A stretch of DNA of 64,000 nt from Siphonodentalium dalli (Eukaryota; Mollusca; Scaphopoda; Gadilida; Siphonodentaliidae): NCBI GenBank assembly GCA_032622095.1, contig CP136066.1, positions 153,225,152-153,289,151 on the forward strand. The letters run 5' to 3'. Position numbers and translations under genes: made by a program. This document shows, in pieces, positions 34,215-45,098 of this stretch (positions are counted from its first letter, which is position 1; the number at the start of each line of letters is the position of its first letter). Below the pieces are notes generated by a model. That model worked only from the letters and a program-made list of their open reading frames with translations, searched no databases and was not told the DNA's origin.

Positions 34215-34640
34215 AGCTCACCTGAGACGAAGTCTCTGGTGGAGATATAGTCATCACTCCTCGTTTGTCGTCCGTCCGTCCATCTGTCCGTCCATCAACA
34301 ATTCTTTAAACAACTTCTTCTCTGGATCCATAAGGCCGAATGGGTTCATATTTGGTGTGGATGTTCCCTACGTGACTGGTATTCAGATTTGTTCAAATGA
34401 GGTCACTGGGTCAATTAGTTCCAAAGTCAGGGCCATAACACTTTCCTTCCATAGTAATTCTTAAAACGACTTCTTCTCAAGTAGCATCAGGCCGAATGGG
34501 TTCATAATTTGTATGAAGGGTCCATGGGTGACTGGGGTTAAGATTTGTTCAAATGAGGTCATTGGGTCAAATGTGGGCAGAGCCAGAGACATAACTAAAA
34601 AAAAAAACTAAAAAAATTTAGATTGAACTTCTTGCTCAAT
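34215..34640 (+). repeat. Helentron/pearl-like fragment (AGCTCACCTGA type), copy 1
   Basis: It opens GCTCACCTGAGACGAAGTCT with a stem-loop. A (CGTC)n tract follows, then an ACAACTTCTTCTC...GGCCGAATGGGTTCATA unit repeated once. It is a familiar mollusc repeat type and lies inside the 33003-36508 element. Confidence 0.65.
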
Positions 34641-35291
34641 TGAAAAAAAAACAAATTCAAATTTAAAATAAATTATTTTTTTATTTATTTCAATAATAAT
34701 TTTGTTTTTTTAAGTTAATTATTAAAGACACAAATATTAAAGAAGCCCCTTGGTGTTTCTAGCATCCCTGTTATCAAACACTTGTTTCAAATTTATTTCA
34801 CAGTCACAATACAATACACCCTGTGCATATGCTAGAATGCTATCTCTTACAGTGAAATTAATACTACAAGTCACCATACCAGTCTGCTCTGTTGATAATT
34901 ATCCACACGTCAAATCTGACAGTGCAGTATCAACAAGCACACACAGCTCTCTATAGCCAGACCAGAGAGGTTTTGTTTTGGTAATTAATATTGAAATTGA
35001 GTGTCAAATGTATTCCCAGGAGCCTTCTGTCTCTACTCATATAAACTATTACTTTGTTCAAATGGTGTTCTGTCTTTTATACAGTTTTAACACTTCCTTT
35101 CAGTGAATTAATTTCTACCCTATGATTGGTTCTGTAGTTTGTGTGGACCATCTTTTGTTGATTGAGACTCTTTCTAATAGAGACAGCTTTATAAGTTTAA
35201 GAATGAGCCAATAACTCCAAAAACTTTAACCCCTTCCATAAGACAAACTATTTGAGTTGTTGAGTTCAAGTTTGGTACTGATTATAGTTTT

Positions 35292-35680
35292 AAGCTCACC
35301 TGAGGCAAAGACTACGGTAGAGCTACCGGGTATAGTCATCACTCCTCTTCCATCGTCCATCAAAAATTGTTTAATCATCTTCTCCAGACACATAAGACCG
35401 AATGGGTTCATATATGGTGTCGATGTTCCCTAGGTGACTCATATTCAGATTTTTAAAAATGAGGTCACCAAGTCAAATAGTTGCGAAGCCATGGCCATAA
35501 CTCCTTCCCTCCATAGTAATTCTTAAAACAACTTCTTAAGAACCATTGGGCCTATTAGGCTTATATTTGGTATGGAGGGTCCTTGGTTTACTGGGGTTCA
35601 GATTTGTTAAAATGGGGTCACTGGGGCAAACATGGGCAGAGCCAGGGTCAATGATCTTTAAAAAAAAAAATTTAAGATTT
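35292..35680 (+). repeat. Helentron/pearl-like fragment (AGCTCACCTGA type), copy 2
   Basis: Same plan as the 34215 copy (GCTCACCTGAGGCAAAGACT, then CGAATGGGTTCATATATGGT). A degraded second copy, also inside the 33003-36508 element. Confidence 0.6.
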
Positions 35681-36685
35681 AAATTCTTGCTCAATTTAAC
35701 AATTTTTTTTTTTTTAAAAGAGATACAATTTTTTTTACATTTTACTCCTTGCTCAATTTTTTTTTTTATGAATTTAAAAAAATTATTTTAGATTAAATTT
35801 TTTTTAAATTAATTACGTTATAACAACATACTGACTATTGTAGTCTTCAGAGTCCCAGTCTTCTCTGTCTTTACAGTCTGGTGGTGACCCCACAGTCATT
35901 GACTGTCTTGTTAATAGTAAGCAAGCACGTGCTATTGTTTACTTAATAAATCTGCAACTCCCAAACATAAAAAAGTTGGATTGGGAAACGAAGCCAGATG
36001 CAAACTACTTTCGTAAAATTAAAAATTCATCGATATTTTTAGAGTTTAAATGCATAGACATTAAAAAGACATCATGATTTGTTTACATAGGCTACTGCAT
36101 GCGCGGTGGTGACCATGCATGGCTATACAATTTGCGGTTACAATATGACCCGGCGGAACAAAGTAAAGACTATTATAAACTTCTTCTTTAAGACGTACCC
36201 GTAGCTCATCATAAACTTTGTTGCAAAGCGCAATATGCCGTTTCCAAAAGCACTCAATGTGAATAGAATATGTGGATACAGTACACAATGTACAATCTAT
36301 AACTAAAACTGCCTCGTTAGAACAGTTTTAAGACTATATATTTTTTTGCAAAACAAGTCAAATTTCCACCGGTAAAATTACCGTAAATCCCAAGCTAGTT
36401 TGGTAAAATTTGGAAGGCGACTTCGTTTTCGCCTTGCGGATATCCCAGGCGAAGTCGTCGACGAGAAGGCGATAACTTCGCCCAAGTCGCCTCCTAGCTT
36501 GGGGCCTGTTGTAAGCACGTGCATTCTCTTATATAAGCGAGGCTCCCTTTAAGAGAATGCACTGGCACAGAATCATTAATGCTGTTCCCGTCATGAAAGG
36601 GTTATTTAGGCTGAAATTTGATTTTGTTTTATCACCTACAATTGACCCCACCATTCCCCTTGTTTATGAGTTTTGAATTTTTCAG

Positions 36686-36882
36686 ACGAGTGGGAAAGCA
36701 CCAACGAGGGCATATCATAGTGCTAACTTCTATCATCACGAGGTGTGGATATTCGGGGGAGTGTACCCCCGACCTGATCCCCAACCAGACGGATGTAGTA
36801 ATGACATCAACATCTATAGTCCTGTTATGGAGAACTGGTATACACCAATCACTAACGGAATTAAACCAGTTCCTCGATCTGG
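36686..36882 (+). CDS. Kelch-repeat protein, exon 6 (kelch repeat 3)
   Basis: A 197-nt exon (TTTTTCAG/GTGAGT), entered in phase 0 and left in phase 2. It reads T-S-G-K-A-P-T-R-A-Y-H-S-A-N and continues HHEVWIFGGVYPRPDPQPDG and SNDINIYSPVMENW. The FGG...ND...W spacing marks the third blade. Its final GG pairs with C of the next exon to give Gly-His. Confidence 0.93.
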
Positions 36883-36896
36883 GTGAGTAATCATTT

Positions 36897-37345
36897 TTGG
36901 CTCAACTACAACGTAAAGTTTGAGCTATTGCCATGGGTTGTCATCCGTGGGTCCATGACTCAACAATTTTCTTCGGCATGCCCTACAGGCCGCATCCCTT
37001 ATCCGATCTTCACCAAACATCTTATGTAGCTCCAGGGTGACCTGTAGATGGGAGCTGTCAAATTTTCCCGTTGAAAAACATGGCCACCAGCAGCCATCTT
37101 GGATTTCATATTTCGATCCATCGGCACACCATACAGCCCGTATTTATTTGCAGGCATGATTGTGATCACCTGTAGATGGGAGCTATCGAATTTGAACGAC
37201 TTTCGATGAAAAAAATTACTGGTGGCAGCCATCTTGGATTTTACACTTTGCATGACTAAATCATTTGACACACCCTACAGAACACACCCCTCATACGATC
37301 ATCACCAAATGTCATATGGATTTTCGGGGTGACCTCTAATTTACT
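36897..37345 (+). repeat. Helentron/pearl-like repeat (GGCTCAACT type), copy 1
   Basis: It starts TTTGGCTCAACTACAACGTA with a CTCAAC/GTTTGAG stem. Three imperfect units follow, marked by CACCAAACATC(T)TATG and GGGAGCT(G/A)TC. A related piece is at 61133-61392. It begins only 15 bp after kelch exon 6. Confidence 0.6.
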
Positions 37346-37436
37346 TTTCCTTCTTTATCATTCTATTCATTGCTCAGCAAAAAATTAACTATTTCCAAAG
37401 TTGAGCTACAATGTCATTGACACTTTCATTACCTTT

Positions 37437-37632
37437 CTATACTATAAAATTGATTTTCCCTTTGAGCCATAAAAGGATACATTGGAACGGCCTATTATTC
37501 ATTTGAAAGGGTGTTCATGAAAAATATTAGTAGACGAAAAGATAATACAAATGCAGAAGGATTCTGAGAACTTTTTATCTGAACATTTCCTACAGTAACT
37601 ATGTCAAGAGTATTTAGTATAGAACGGGTTAA
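37437..37632. repeat. TTAA-type MITE, family D, copy 3
   Basis: Contains TTGGAACGGCCTATTATTCA and ends AGTATTTAGTATAGAACGGG followed by TTAA. Copy 1 reads the same end in the opposite direction. Confidence 0.65.
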
Positions 37633-37759
37633 ACAGAAGTGGTATACTTTGCCATTGAGTCAGTTTTAACATTTTGCAATGATTTGTTTCACAAACAATT
37701 TACAGTTGTGTACAGAGATAATGCAGCTTTATATAGAGAAAATCAGGCAAACCTCCAAA

Positions 37760-37890
37760 TAGTGTGCCAAGCAGATTGGGGTCCCCGGAGAGTGAATTTG
37801 GTGATGCTAACCCACTGCGGGATACCATCACTAAATTCACCCTCTGAGGACCTCATTCTGCAAATGACAGACACCTATTTGCAGGCTTGA
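37760..37890. repeat. Family B, single-hairpin copy 3
   Basis: One hairpin only (GGGGTCCCCGGAGAGTGAAT ... TTCACCCTCTGAGGACCTCA), ending GCAAATGACAGACACCTATT. It is an internally deleted or half-element copy. Confidence 0.75.
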
Positions 37891-37940
37891 AATCAGGCAT
37901 GTATTACAATATATGTACACATTTATGGAAGACTGGAGAC

Positions 37941-40865
37941 CAGACCTGTTACTTCTCACGGATTCGCCGTGAGACTCCCGCTTTCAGCATGCATCTCACG
38001 GTGTCACGGCGACACCTCATAATCTCACGGTTTGGAATAATCTTCTCAAACAAAACAAAAAATTAAAAGTTACTTTCGTTTTCATTATACTTAACGCCGT
38101 AAGCGAGATTATGCGAGACTAACCGGGCGCGTTTGATTAGCGTCCGGTACAGACACTGCTATTATGCAATAATACTGCGATAGCTTGGAGTAGCTGCCAA
38201 TGTCCCGCGGGTAATTAGTCTGGCAATAAATGGTTTGTCACCCAAATGTTTTAAGAAACAAAGGAGGAATGAGATGAGCAACCTCACATTATGTAACTAA
38301 TGTTAGCCATTCCAGATTGTTTTTATATTGGATTACAAACGAGCTTTATGCATGACCCCTATATATAGGAAGCCCGTTGAATATGGTCATTTATACGCTA
38401 TATGTCTCTGTAAATTGGCGATCATACATTATATTTTTGAAATGTCTGATTCTGTGAAAAGACCGGCAAAACGCAAACGATACGATTCAAAGTTTAAGGA
38501 CATCTGGTCCCGTGAAATGACGTGGATACAGAGAAGTGATCGCGGAGAATCAATGGCTTATTGTAAGGTCTGCAATCTTCACTTTTGTATCAGTCACGGT
38601 GGCAAAAATGATGTGACACGACATGAAAATTCAACACAACACCGACAGTTAAATAAAAATGTACAATCTTCTACACAAATGACTACATTTTTTAAGAAGG
38701 CAGCGCACGATGCAGTAGACCAGACGAGAAAGGCGGAAATTCTCTTCAGTAATTTTATTGCTGAACACAACTTGGCATTCTCAGTGGCGGACCATTTTAC
38801 TAAGTTAGCTCCAATTATGTTTCCGGACAGCGATATCGCCAAAAAATACAAGTGTGGAAGAATGAAAACAACGATGATCACAAAAGGTGCAATTTCGACA
38901 TGTTTGACGAATCCTGTGATCGAAATGTGCAGAACTCAGCCGTTCTCTCTCATGATTGATGAATCAAATGACATTGGATGCAAAAAACAATTAGTCATTC
39001 TTGCTAGGCTTGCTGATGATTCGCAGAAAAGGGCTATCACTCGTTTTATTGACATGCCTATCTGCAATGTGGGCACAGCTGAAGTCATTTTTAATTCAAT
39101 AGACAGTGTTTTCCAACAACTGGATATCCCATGGGAAAATGTTGTAAGTTTTACATGTGACAATTGTAGCGTTATGTTTGGAAAAAACAATTCAGTGTGG
39201 ACTCGGATTAAGAAGGTTCAGCCATCAGCGGTCAGCTTTGGGTGCATTTGCCATTTGGCAAATTTGTGCATAAAGAAAGCCATGAAAGAGCTGCCTTTAG
39301 GTATAGAGGAGTTGATTACGGACGTATATGGCCATTTTAACAAGTCCTCAAAACGTAGGGAAGCATACAAGGAGTTCCTTGATTTCACGGACACGGAACC
39401 ACTTAAGATTCTGAAGCATGTTACGACTAGATGGTTAAGCTTAGAGCGATGCATTCGACGGTTAAATCAGCAATGGCCAGCATTGGAACTTTACTTTTCG
39501 GGATTAGAATTGGATACCGATCGCATTCGACGTACTGCATGCAGTTTAAAAGACATCGATATGAAGGTGTATTTCTCGTTTTTGTCATTCATTTTGGACC
39601 CTCTCAACGAATTCAATACCTTATTCCAATCGGACGAATCTATGTTAGGAGTGATGACAAAAGAAATGGGCCGATTGTTGAGGAAGTTTCTCGGGAAGTT
39701 CGTTAAATCAGCGGTGATAAAACAGTTTCCAGACTTGACGGAAGTACCATATACAGATCGACGCAATCAGCATGAAAATGACATCATTGCAATTGGTATG
39801 AAAACGAGGCAGCTCATGAGTGAAAACAATGTAACCGACGAAGATATGTGTCATATTTTTGCCACTGTTAGAAAGTTCTATGAAGCAATTGTGGCAAAAA
39901 TGATTGCTAAGTTTCCTTTCAACGACAGTTTCATCGCGGATATGGCTATCCTAAACCCAAATAGTGAGATCAGAGACACGTTAAACCCGGAAGTGTTAAT
40001 AAATGTGGCTACTCGTTTCAAACTGAAAGTAGATTTCGATGTTCTGCAGGACGAGTTCAATGACTTCTCAACGGAAATTGAACTACCAACGTTCAACATA
40101 GAACGTGACCGTGTGGACAACTGGTGGTTCAAAGTGATTGGCTTGAAAACTGCCAAAGGAAAACCGAGATTTCAACATATCGGTGTCGTAATCAAGTGCC
40201 TTCTAACTATGCCAAACAGCAACGCGGACTCTGAATGAACTTTCTCTATTGTTCGAAAGATACAACAATCGTCCAGAAATGACCTGAAAAACGACACTGT
40301 ATGTGCTCTCATAGCCTGCAAACTAAACAGCAATGGCGACTGTTATGAATTGGATGTAACTAACAATATGATGAAGCTTTCAAAAACATCACTAAGTGAA
40401 TACAAAGACGAACATAAATAGACACATTTGTATTCACTCAGTGATGTGTTCAAATTGAAATAAAGCTGCATCATATTGTTAGTTACATGCTATTACATAA
40501 CAAAAGTGTTTTACATGTGTGTTGATTGTCTGTGCTCTTGTTGATTGTTTAATTTGTGACATGTTGAGTTTTATATACATATATCATAATACAATTTTAA
40601 AATAATACCTGAAGTTCATCTTTATTGGCAATGTTGGGGTATTTAAGTTGTGTCCACAATCATACAATTTTGGTACACTAAAGAAATATGGAATACCATT
40701 CCAATGACTGTCACATTTAAAGGGCAGATAACTCTTTCATATAGTTTTAGGGTACCAAATATGTATGTTTCGACGAGCAAATTAAATCTCACTGACAGAA
40801 CCTGAAATCTCACTGACTGGCAGAGTCAATCTCACTGAAAGGAAAAAATGGGGGTAACAGGTCTG
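37941..40865 (+). mobile_element. hAT transposon, nearly complete, 2925 bp, 8-bp TSD
   Basis: The exact 12-bp TIRs CAGACCTGTTAC / GTAACAGGTCTG are flanked by an exact CTGGAGAC duplication at 37933-37940 and 40866-40873. Subterminal TCTCACGG motifs occur at 37954, 37994 and 38023, and TCTCACTGA at 40787, 40808 and 40830. One long transposase ORF fills the centre. Identical TSDs and perfect TIR tips imply a fairly recent insertion into kelch intron 6. Confidence 0.93.
38442..40421 (+). pseudogene. hAT transposase with one in-frame stop
   Basis: Open from 38328 to the TGA at 40236-40238. I prefer the start at 38442 (M-S-D-S-V-K-R-P-A-K-R-K-R), since the 38 residues before it look non-coding. 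A BED-type zinc finger lies at about residues 41-67 (CKVC ... H61, H67). The RNase H-like core has LMIDESND (Asp near 173), FTCDNCSVMFG (Asp near 240), CICHLANLC and TTRWLSLERC. The C-terminal dimerisation block begins MPNSNADSE, where the catalytic Glu (near 598) is the last residue before TGA. Past the stop the frame stays open for 60 codons to TAG at 40419-40421, starting TFSIVRKIQQSSRN, which completes the family ER-x-FS motif. The stop is one C-to-T change from Arg CGA. It probably makes no active protein unless read through. Confidence 0.9.
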
Positions 40866-41000
40866 CTGGAGACCATCTAGTTACTAAATCGTGCTTGGAA
40901 ATGTTATAATGTCAAGACAAGGTTTTATTTACCGGTAGCTATAAATATATGGTTTAGATATTACTCATGTATTCATTCAGATGAATTATCATTGACCCTC

Positions 41001-41314
41001 TTAAAGGGGACTGTACACTAAATCCGGCCATTTATGGGACCATCTCCTTTTTATACTCAACAGAATATATGCAACAAATGAATGAATTTGAGCCATGGAG
41101 TAGTGCAAAATACACTCATGTGCTCTATGAAAGATACAACTATGTCATAAACTCATTTTCATCATAATTATCATGTTGTTTGTATCTTTCATAGAGCACA
41201 CAAGTGTATTTTGCACTAATCCATGCTGCAAATTCATTAATTTGTTGTATATATTCTGTTGAGTATAAAAGGAGATGGTCCCAAAATGTCCGGATTTAAT
41301 GTACAGTATCCCTT
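41001..41314. repeat. ~310-bp inverted-repeat MITE, family H
   Basis: The arms of about 130 bp begin TTAAAGGGGACTGTACA and end TGTACAGTATCCCTTA. Inner parts mirror ACTCAACAGAATATATGCAAC and TATCTTTCATAGAGCACA. A single copy occurs in the window, just upstream of kelch exon 7. Confidence 0.8.
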
Positions 41315-41449
41315 AGAAGGTGATATGAATAAATATATGTCAGATTTCTAGAGGCACAGGCTCAGTATGATTGTTCATTGCTTCAATGTACGTACTTACT
41401 TACTTTAGTGATCGTGAACATATTCTAAGTTCTTTTCATGTATCGATAG

Positions 41450-41541
41450 GAATGCCACATCAAAATGTCCCTCAAATATATGATCATATATGAGTTGAGG
41501 GACAACTCATGAGTTGAGGGACATTTTGATGTGCCATTCCG
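41450..41541. repeat. Short fold-back hairpin
   Basis: GGAATGCCACATCAAAATGT plus CCCTCAA is mirrored by TTGAGGGACATTTTGATGTG plus CCATTCC. It lies about 75 bp before kelch exon 7. Confidence 0.8.
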
Positions 41542-41615
41542 ATCAATACAGATTCCGTTTATACTCTTTATATATTAAACTATGTAATATGTCTTGATTT
41601 GCTTTATTTTCGCAG

Positions 41616-41707
41616 CCATTCATCAACGTTGATGGCAGATAGGTTAGTTATATTTGGTGGCTGGGATGCTCCGGAAGTCTACAATGATCTACATGTCCTT
41701 GATATGG
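41616..41707 (+). CDS. Kelch-repeat protein, exon 7 (kelch repeat 4)
   Basis: A 92-nt exon (TTTTCGCAG/GTAAGT). With the two preceding bases it reads G-H-S-S-T-L-M-A-D-R-L-V-I-F-G-G-W and then NDLHVLDM. The HSS...FGG...ND.HVLD signature is the most typical kelch blade of the protein. It leaves in phase 1. Confidence 0.94.
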
Positions 41708-41785
41708 GTAAGTGTAAACACATACTTGAGCAGCATAGACTGGAACAAAATCTACTCAACCGTGTGGAAAAGTAACAAGATGAAT

Positions 41786-42241
41786 TATATGTGACCCGCT
41801 ATATCAAATCAAGTCGTAAGTCGGGATTTTTTTACCCTGTGCCAATGCATTCTCTTATATATGCGAGTCGACCATAGGTCGCCTCGCATATATAAGAGAA
41901 TGCATTGGCCTAACAATTTTTATCATTTTTTTTAAATAAATGTTTCTTACAATTTTTAGGACATAAAATAAAAAACATCCATTACCCTGCAGGGAGCCCC
42001 ACACATATATAGAAGAGTGTCGTCTGCTCACGTTTGTCTGGGGCTCTGTATGGGTGAAATTATAAAATTGTTAAAGAATACAAGAAAAAATTATTAAAAT
42101 TGTAAAAAATTGTTAGGCCAATGCATTCTCTAATATATGCGAGGCGACCTATGGTCGACTCGCATATATAAGAGAATGCATTGGCACAGGGTAAAAAAAA
42201 TCCCGACTTACGACTGGATTTGATATGGCGGGTCACATATT
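41786..42241. repeat. Hairpin-module element with TGTGACCCGC ends (variant of family A)
   Basis: The outer TIR ATGTGACCCGCTATATCAAA and its mirror differ completely from the TTAACCC ends of family A. Inside, however, lie ACCCTGTGCCAATGCATTCT-type hairpins nearly identical to the family A core, with loops GTCGACCATAGGTCG and GTCGACTCG. The middle holds unrelated AT-rich sequence. Confidence 0.85.
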
Positions 42242-42360
42242 ATATATCTAATTGTTCATATTGATGACACCGATAACATGCCAATGTTGCCTTCTCGTAA
42301 AATGTTGTATGATTGTTTATTTTTGGGGTAAAATAGGCTTTTTCATCAAGTCTGAATTTA

Positions 42361-42796
42361 GTGTGTCTGACATTTGCAGAATGAGGTCCCCAGAGGGTGA
42401 ATTTAGTGATGCTATCCCGCACAATGGGCTAGCATCACCAAAATTGACCCCTGGGTACCTCATTCTGCTTAGGCCTCAACTGCTATGGGAGACCTAGGAT
42501 CAGGTTGAAGTTCCCCAGTTGAAGTTGGTGATGTTCACACCCATTAGTCACCCTGTTTAAGCATTATCTTCTGCAAATTAGGGGATATAGAAACTCAACA
42601 GAAGGATAAAAAGTAACTAAAACAATGTTTATTTTAGAGTATAGATACTTCACAGAAGATGAGGTCTAAGCAGAATGAGGTTCCCAGAGGGTGAATATGG
42701 TGATGCTGGCCCACTGCATGATAGCGCACTAAATTCACCCACTGGGTAGTGGGTACCTTATTCTGCAAATGTCAGGCACACTAAATTCAGGCTGTT
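42361..42796. repeat. Dual-hairpin MITE, family B, copy 4
   Basis: Two GCAGAATGAGGT-type hairpins are separated by the full family spacer (GATCAGGTTGAAGTTCCCCA, CTGCAAATTAGGGGATATAG). The second hairpin is more eroded. Confidence 0.85.
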
Positions 42797-43361
42797 TTTC
42801 GTGCATAAAAATAATGAGAAAATGGAATCCAGCTGCCTGAATAATATTTCTCTCTATTCTTGGTTGGGAACTCAAACTAAATAACCGAGGCTGGTCATGT
42901 TTACCTGTTGTAAGAGCATTTTGAGGTACTTCAATTTTCTGTGGTTCGTTTTCGCCAAAGTAGCTACAATGCTTTAAAGATAATTTGAATTACTATTTTT
43001 TCAGCTCCATCATAATCAGGTCGGTCTGCTAATGTGTACATGTTTGTCATCATTTGAAAAATTAAAGATTCAAATTACAAATAGTTATATATTATAGTTA
43101 TAATATTATACATGGGTTCATTAACTATATTCACACATTCTGTTTGTGGGCTGGATGAAGATCCTGCGATGTGCTCTAGTAACTGTCAGTTTTCAGTGGG
43201 GGTTCTGTTACAATTTGGGAAATATGACGATGACCATTCGGAACCTACCTGTCAGATTATAGGTTCTGTATAAACTGCCCATTTGGATAAATATTTTGTG
43301 AGTAAGAACAAGAGGCTTGAGTAAATTGTTTATTGATCTGCTGATCTGCAACTTGTTTCAG
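42797..43361. other. Kelch intron, no feature seen
   Basis: No exon or repeat end was recognised. Confidence 0.4.
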
Positions 43362-43416
43362 GAATTGTTGAGTGGAGTCAGCCTGATGTTAAAGGAACAC
43401 CGCCAGATCCGAGGAG
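43362..43416 (+). CDS. Kelch-repeat protein, exon 8
   Basis: A small 55-nt exon (TTGTTTCAG/GTGAGT), entered in phase 1 and left in phase 2. It encodes G-I-V-E-W-S-Q-P-D-V-K-G-T-P-P-D-P-R and supplies the outer strand (W...P..G..P..R) linking two kelch blades. Its size and phases fit both neighbours exactly. Confidence 0.92.
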
Positions 43417-43495
43417 GTGAGTCCTGGTTCAATGCGTTTACTATCTATAATATTGGCATTTTCTAGAATATATAGAAATTACACTTAACCTTTCC

Positions 43496-43733
43496 ATGAC
43501 TGGAGCTTCCTAAAATTTTGTGAAAACCCTGTGCCAATGCATTCTCTTATATATGTGAGCATCACTTATATAAGAGAATATATTGGCCTAACAATATTAA
43601 CCTTGACCTTGTAAACCAGTGAATTCTCTTATATATTTGAGGCTCCCTATGGGAGACTCGCATATATAAGAGAATGCACTGGCACAGGGTCTTTATTGCT
43701 GCACCAGCGCAGCTCCCGTCATGGAAGGGTTAA
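43496..43733. repeat. Dual-hairpin MITE, family A, copy 9 (complete)
   Basis: TTAA + CCTTTCCATGAC at the left and CGTCATGGAAGGG + TTAA at the right, 238 bp, with a shortened first hairpin and a full second hairpin (CTCTTATATATTTGAGGCTC ... GACTCGCATATATAAGAG). Confidence 0.9.
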
Positions 43734-43810
43734 GTGTTACGTGTCATCAGTTAATAACAGAGTGTTATCCTTCCACAATTTTCAAGATTGCCATAAAAAA
43801 GCCTTGAAAT

Positions 43811-44194
43811 ACTGTCGTGTCATTTGCAGAATGAGGTCCTCAGTGGATGAATTTAGTGATGCTATCCCTCTTGGTATGCTAGAGTTACCAAATTCACCCT
43901 CTGGGAACCTCATTCTGCTAAGGCCTCAACTGCTATGGGAGACCTAAGGATCAGATTGAAGTTCCCTAGTTGAAATTGGTGATGTTCACCTATTAGTCAC
44001 CTCGATTATGCATTTTATCTTCTGCAAATTAAGGTATACAGAAACTGAACAGAAGGGAAAAAGTAACTAAATTATTAATTTGAGACTTCCCAGAAGATGA
44101 GGGCTAGCAGAATGAGGTCCCCAGAGTAGAGTCACTAAATTCACCCTCTGGGGACCTCATTCTGTAAATGACAGACACTATTTCAGGGCTTGGC
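43811..44194. repeat. Dual-hairpin MITE, family B, copy 5
   Basis: The first hairpin is full length. The second is reduced to GCAGAATGAGGTCCCCAGAG ... CCCTCTGGGGACCTCATTCT with almost no loop. The standard spacer lies between. Confidence 0.83.
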
Positions 44195-45000
44195 CATAAA
44201 TCTAGTAACACATATGTGAGGTACTGTGTTCATTACACACCTGACAACCATCTCTTATCTGAAGTTGTCCGAATATTTCTTCATGTTATATTATTATTTC
44301 ATTGTGTATTGATTATGTGATTTAAAGTACCAGTTGCGTTGTCAAATCCAACATGTACATTGTGTATCTATTTCGCTGTGTATCTCTAATGTCTTTCCAC
44401 TTAGGACTGGATGGTTTAAAGTGATCACACTGTTGCAGCTTACAGCTATCAAACTTGCTCAGCACATGTATTTTAATAAATTTTGTATAAAAATTTCCAG
44501 CACACAACACCATTCTTTTCGTATAAATTAAATAAAGTAACTCTTGTTGGCCCACACAAATTTTTAGAACTTAGTGAGCGATTATACATTGATGTCCTGT
44601 TAACTCTGCATGAAGATGGCAAAAATTCATGCCCAAAAATATAATTACTCAAGCCAAATTCCATTGTAAACTCATTAATACTACCTGCCCCATTCTGTTT
44701 CACAAAATGCTGTATTACAATATATAAGATCTTTGTGTCTTATTTTAAATATTTATCTAACATAATCAAATTTTTATTTTTATTTTCATTAAATAAAACA
44801 AATATACATCATGATTCATACAAAACATTAGATTAACACTTTAAATCAAACTGAGATTTTGCATGTGGGTGTCCTCGAAGGTAAGCCCAGTCCCAAGTTT
44901 TTTTGTAAAAAAATTCATGCCCCCATCCCCCCCTCAAAAGAATATCGGAAAATAAATGACGAATAATATTTGTAATAATTCTTTTTCTCTTTTCTTTCAG
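44195..45000. other. Kelch intron, no confident feature
   Basis: The overlapping ORFs at 44322-44703 on both strands lack domains. A pyrimidine tract before 45001 is the exon 9 acceptor. Confidence 0.4.
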
Positions 45001-45098
45001 CTGGCACACAGCATGTGCTTTATCAAACAATAGAATCTTAATTCACGGAGGGTATGATGGTGATTTGGCTTTATCAGACACACACATTTTGAACCTAG
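45001..45098 (+). CDS. Kelch-repeat protein, exon 9 (kelch repeat 5)
   Basis: A 98-nt exon (TTTCTTTCAG/GTAATT), entered in phase 2 and left in phase 1. It encodes S-W-H-T-A-C-A-L-S-N-N-R-I-L-I-H-G-G-Y and DLALSDTHILNL. H-T-A, HGG and D.HILNL form the fifth blade. A 3.8-kb intron full of repeats separates it from the last exon. Confidence 0.93.

Larger units (their letters stand above)
33003..36508. mobile_element. hAT-like element, 3506 bp, inside family A copy 7
   Basis: The TIRs are CAGGGCCCAAGCTAGG / CCTAGCTTGGGGCCTG. The TSD is TTGCAAGC (32995-33002) and TTGTAAGC (36509-36516), one mismatch in eight. No transposase was found. The interior contains a 165-bp hairpin and two Helentron-like fragments. 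The ends carry repeated GGGAGAAGTGACTTCTCCCT (left) and GGCGAAGTCGTCGACGAGAA (right) motifs. Confidence 0.75.
32862..36603. repeat. Dual-hairpin MITE, family A, copy 7, split by a 3.5-kb insertion
   Basis: The left half (32862-33002) starts TTAACCCTTCCTGATAAG and runs to GACCTTGCAAGC. The right half (36509-36603) resumes TTGTAAGCACGTGCATTCTC and ends CGTCATGAAAGGGTTA. The join restores the family spacer 'ccttgtaagccagtgcattc'. Confidence 0.82.

Noticed and set aside
38594-40156. Several minus-strand ORFs of 80-95 residues
   Set aside because: They are shadows of the long hAT transposase frame on the plus strand.
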